Shown in pieces: positions 7,055 to 8,940 of a stretch of 8,940 nt of DNA (the stretch's first letter is position 1; each line of letters begins with the position of its first letter). Source of the DNA: Bacteroidota bacterium (lineage in GTDB: Bacteria > Bacteroidota > Bacteroidia > Chitinophagales > Chitinophagaceae). Location of the stretch: contig CANHUW010000060.1 of assembly GCA_947463975.1 (NCBI GenBank), forward strand, positions 1 to 8,940, written 5' to 3'. Under the pieces are notes generated by a model. That model made no database searches and was not told where the DNA came from. It saw only the letters and a list, made by a program, of their open reading frames with translations. The position numbers and the translations under genes were made by a program.

Positions 7055-7990
7055 TTAATGACCTTTGGCAGTAAGATATCTTTCTGCATCTAAAGCAGCC
7101 ATACAACCACTACCTGCAGCAGTTACCGCTTGACGATAGTTTTTATCTTGTACATCCCCTGCAGCAAAAACACCTTCTACAGAAGTTTTTGTTGTACCAG
7201 GTTCAGTTTGGATATATCCAGTTTCGTCCATTGTTAAATATGGTTTGAAAATATCAGAATTAGGTTGATGACCAATAGCAACGAAAAATGCACTCACCGC
7301 AATTTCCTGCGTAGTTCCTTCTTTTGTATTTTTAATTCTAACGCCCTGAACAGTTTTTTCTCCTAAAATTTCATCTGTTTCTGTATTGAAATACACTTTG
7401 ATATTTGGTGTATTCAATACTCTATCTTGCATTACTTTACTTGCTCTCATTTGATCTTTACGAACAAACATATGCACCGTAGTACACATTTTTGATAAAT
7501 AATGTGCCTCTTCAGCAGCAGTATCTCCCGCACCTACAATGGCAACTTCTTTTCCTTTGAAAAAGAAACCATCACAAACTGCACATGCACTTACACCAAA
7601 TCCATTTAATCTTTCTTCACTTGGTATACCTAACCATTTAGCGCTGGCACCAGTAGATATAATCACTGCATCAGCTTCAATTAATTTCTCGTCATCTATC
7701 CAAACTTTTTTGGGGCTGCAAGAAAAATCAACTTTTGTAGCTAAACCATATCTAATATCAGTCCCCATTCTTGCAGCTTGTTTTTCAAAATGCACCATCA
7801 TTTCTGGGCCTTGTATACCATCAGGGAAACCAGGATAATTCTCCACTTCAGTAGTAATAGTCAATTGACCACCTGGTTGGATTCCTTGATACAATAAAGG
7901 TTTCATATTTGCTCTAGCTGCATAAATTGCAGCAGTATACCCTGCTGGCCCTGAACCTATTATTAATATTGATACTTTTTCTGATTCCAT
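7055..7990 (-). CDS. trxB: Thioredoxin-disulfide reductase
   Basis: Cytoplasmic FAD flavoenzyme that uses NADPH to reduce thioredoxin, supporting ribonucleotide reduction and oxidative-stress repair. The 311-aa product has the low-molecular-weight type length. The FAD Rossmann motif GSGPAG is at 12-17. The redox centre CAVCD is at 136-140 (C136 and C139), where E. coli has CATCD. The NADPH motif GAGDTAAEEA lies at 153-162, with R177 and R182 in FVRKDQMRAS as the 2'-phosphate contacts typical of NADPH users. The second FAD motif GVFAAGDV is at 273-280. The frame extends upstream to a TTG at 8020, but those ten codons are the arm and U-tract of the rpoD terminator, so the ATG at 7990 is the start. 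Only 12 bp separate the terminator from this ATG. Therefore expression may depend on readthrough from rpoD or on a promoter upstream of or within the hairpin. It is followed at 4 bp by folB. Confidence 0.96.
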   Translation of the reverse strand: MESEKVSILIIGSGPAGYTAAIYAARANMKPLLYQGIQPGGQLTITTEVENYPGFPDGIQGPEMMVHFEKQAARMGTDIRYGLATKVDFSCSPKKVWIDDEKLIEADAVIISTGASAKWLGIPSEERLNGFGVSACAVCDGFFFKGKEVAIVGAGDTAAEEAHYLSKMCTTVHMFVRKDQMRASKVMQDRVLNTPNIKVYFNTETDEILGEKTVQGVRIKNTKEGTTQEIAVSAFFVAIGHQPNSDIFKPYLTMDETGYIQTEPGTTKTSVEGVFAAGDVQDKNYRQAVTAAGSGCMAALDAERYLTAKGH

Positions 7991-8002
7991 AATTATTGCT
8001 TT

Positions 8003-8040
8003 AAAAAAAAGCCCCGACAATTTAAACTTGTTGGGGCTTT
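8003..8040 (-). terminator. Intrinsic terminator of rpoD
   Basis: An inverted repeat with 13-base arms at 8028-8040 and 8008-8020 and a 7-base loop (8021-8027). In the minus-strand RNA the stem has an AAAGCCCC/GGGGCTTT core of 8 pairs, one A-C mismatch, then four further pairs. It runs into eight consecutive Us (8010 down to 8003). It begins 17 bp after the rpoD stop codon. In the plus-strand RNA the mismatch becomes a G-U pair but no U-tract follows, so the signal works leftward. Confidence 0.85.
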
Positions 8041-8057
8041 AAAAATTTATTTAATGA

Positions 8058-8915
8058 TTAGCCCAAATAAGCTTTAAGTGCATTACTATATCTCGCTTTT
8101 TGTAAACGTTTAATGGCACGCTCTTTAATTTGTCTAATTCTTTCTTTAGTTAAATCGTATTTGATACCAATTTGTTCTATGGTAACGCCATTTTCTCCAT
8201 CTAATCCAAAATAAGCATTGACTATTTCTGCTTCTCTTGGACTTAAAGATTTTAATACACGACGGATTTCTTCTCTCAAAGAATCTTTCATCACATCTTC
8301 ATCTGTATCAGATCCACCTTCTAATAAATCACCCATTGCAACATCCTCAGCTTCATGCACAGGAGCGTCTAAAGAAGTATGTCTTGTATTAGATTGGAAA
8401 ATATTATTGATCTCTGTTTCAGACATTTCTAAGATACCAGCTAATTCTTCTGTTGAAGGCTCACGCTCGTGTTCTTGTTCAAATGCCATATAAGCTTTGT
8501 TCGCTTTGTTATAAGTACCAATTTTGTTTTGAGGCAAACGTACTAAACGACCTTGCTCCGCCAAAGCTTGTAAAATAGATTGACGAATCCACCATACTGC
8601 ATAAGAGATAAATTTGAAACCCTTGGTTTCATCAAATCTTTGAGCTGCTTTAATCAAACCTAAGTTACCCTCATTGATTAAATCAGATAAAGACAAACCT
8701 TGGTGTTGATATTGTTTAGCAACAGATACAACGAAACGCAAATTGGCTTGTACCAATTTGTCCAATGCTCTTTGGTCACCCATCTTAATGCGTTGAGCCA
8801 AGGTGGTTTCTTCCTCTGGATTGATCATGGAAATCTTAGAAATCTCTTGTAAGTATTTTTCTACCGCTTGAGAATCTCTGTTGGTAATCTGTGTAGCAAT
8901 TTTAAGCTGCCTCAT
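8058..8915 (-). CDS. rpoD: Primary RNA polymerase sigma factor (RpoD/SigA, Bacteroidota short form)
   Basis: The housekeeping sigma-70 factor that directs RNA polymerase to most promoters. The 285-aa product begins MRQLKIATQITNR, the usual start of the Bacteroidota primary sigma. It has no region 1.1. Region 1.2 lies at about 15-47 (VEKYLQEISK to LAQRIKMGD). Region 2 is at about 50-122 with NLRFVVSVAKQYQ, LSDLINEGNLGLIKAAQRFD and the -10-reading helix YAVWWIRQSI (105-114). Region 3 is at about 125-205 (GRLVRLPQNK, then EREPSTEELA). Region 4 is at about 215-275 with LSPREAEIV and the helix-turn-helix EQIGIKYDLTKERIRQIKERA. Its targets are expected to be TAnnTTTG (-7) promoters such as the one before the MATE gene. 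It is the first gene of its strand in the window, with just 25 bp of upstream sequence visible and no clear promoter there. A strong terminator follows. Confidence 0.96.
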   Translation of the reverse strand: MRQLKIATQITNRDSQAVEKYLQEISKISMINPEEETTLAQRIKMGDQRALDKLVQANLRFVVSVAKQYQHQGLSLSDLINEGNLGLIKAAQRFDETKGFKFISYAVWWIRQSILQALAEQGRLVRLPQNKIGTYNKANKAYMAFEQEHEREPSTEELAGILEMSETEINNIFQSNTRHTSLDAPVHEAEDVAMGDLLEGGSDTDEDVMKDSLREEIRRVLKSLSPREAEIVNAYFGLDGENGVTIEQIGIKYDLTKERIRQIKERAIKRLQKARYSNALKAYLG

Positions 8916-8940
8916 GCAAAGAATTTATTTTATATAGATA

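Noticed and set aside
7051..7089. 13-residue extension of FolB starting within trxB
   Set aside because: The added residues do not match the family and the ATG at 7050, 4 bp after the trxB stop, gives the standard start.
7571..7585. CAVCD in place of CATCD in the TrxB redox centre
   Set aside because: Both cysteines and the aspartate are kept; the middle residue is known to vary in the family.
7539..7838. Plus-strand open frame of 99 codons within trxB, and similar frames inside rnr, the MATE gene and rpoD
   Set aside because: All lie wholly inside genes with strong family motifs on another frame, and their translations show low-complexity composition with no recognisable domain.
7991..8020. 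Ten-residue N-terminal extension of TrxB starting at a TTG at 8020
   Set aside because: The codons are the rpoD terminator arm and its U-tract; the ATG at 7990 gives the normal TrxB N-terminus.

Overview
This window is compact core chromosome from an AT-rich member of the Bacteroidota, most likely a Chitinophagaceae-like lineage. Three things point there. The primary sigma factor is the short form (285 aa, no region 1.1) with the N-terminus typical of the phylum. A DUF3822 gene, a family I know only from Bacteroidota, sits directly before rsmD. Start codons mostly lack strong Shine-Dalgarno sequences. The family-level placement is inference from general similarity.

Layout. The left edge carries the last 108 codons of a plus-strand saccharopine dehydrogenase. 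Its 3' end overlaps, tail to tail, the 3' end of a five-gene minus-strand cluster read from 5259 down to 298: DUF3822 protein, rsmD (16S rRNA methyltransferase), 5-formyltetrahydrofolate cyclo-ligase, lpxK (lipid A 4'-kinase) and rnr (RNase R). These genes abut, overlap by 11 or 26 bp, or lie 19 bp apart, so they look like one transcription unit. A 76-bp divergent spacer (5260-5335) separates this cluster from a plus-strand MATE-family exporter (5336-6694). The exporter ends 2 bp from the convergent end of folB. The pair trxB-folB (7990 down to 6697, 4-bp gap) lies downstream of the primary sigma factor gene (8915-8058). Between rpoD and trxB is a clear intrinsic terminator whose U-tract ends only 12 bp before the trxB start codon.

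Function. The genes are housekeeping: rRNA modification and RNA decay (rsmD, rnr), outer-membrane lipid A synthesis (lpxK), folate metabolism (cyclo-ligase, folB), redox homeostasis (trxB), transcription initiation (rpoD), amino-acid metabolism (saccharopine dehydrogenase) and export (MATE). Every gene is intact except the one cut by the window edge. I see no mobile element, CRISPR array, tRNA or rRNA, and no gap over 76 bp without a gene.

I did not find a convincing undescribed multi-gene system. The points most worth a second look are a substituted catalytic motif in RsmD (GPPY instead of D/N-PP-Y/F), the uncharacterised DUF3822 gene joined TAA|ATG to rsmD, a phylum-type -7 box so close to the MATE start that the mRNA may be nearly leaderless, and a terminator that leaves almost no room for a separate trxB promoter.
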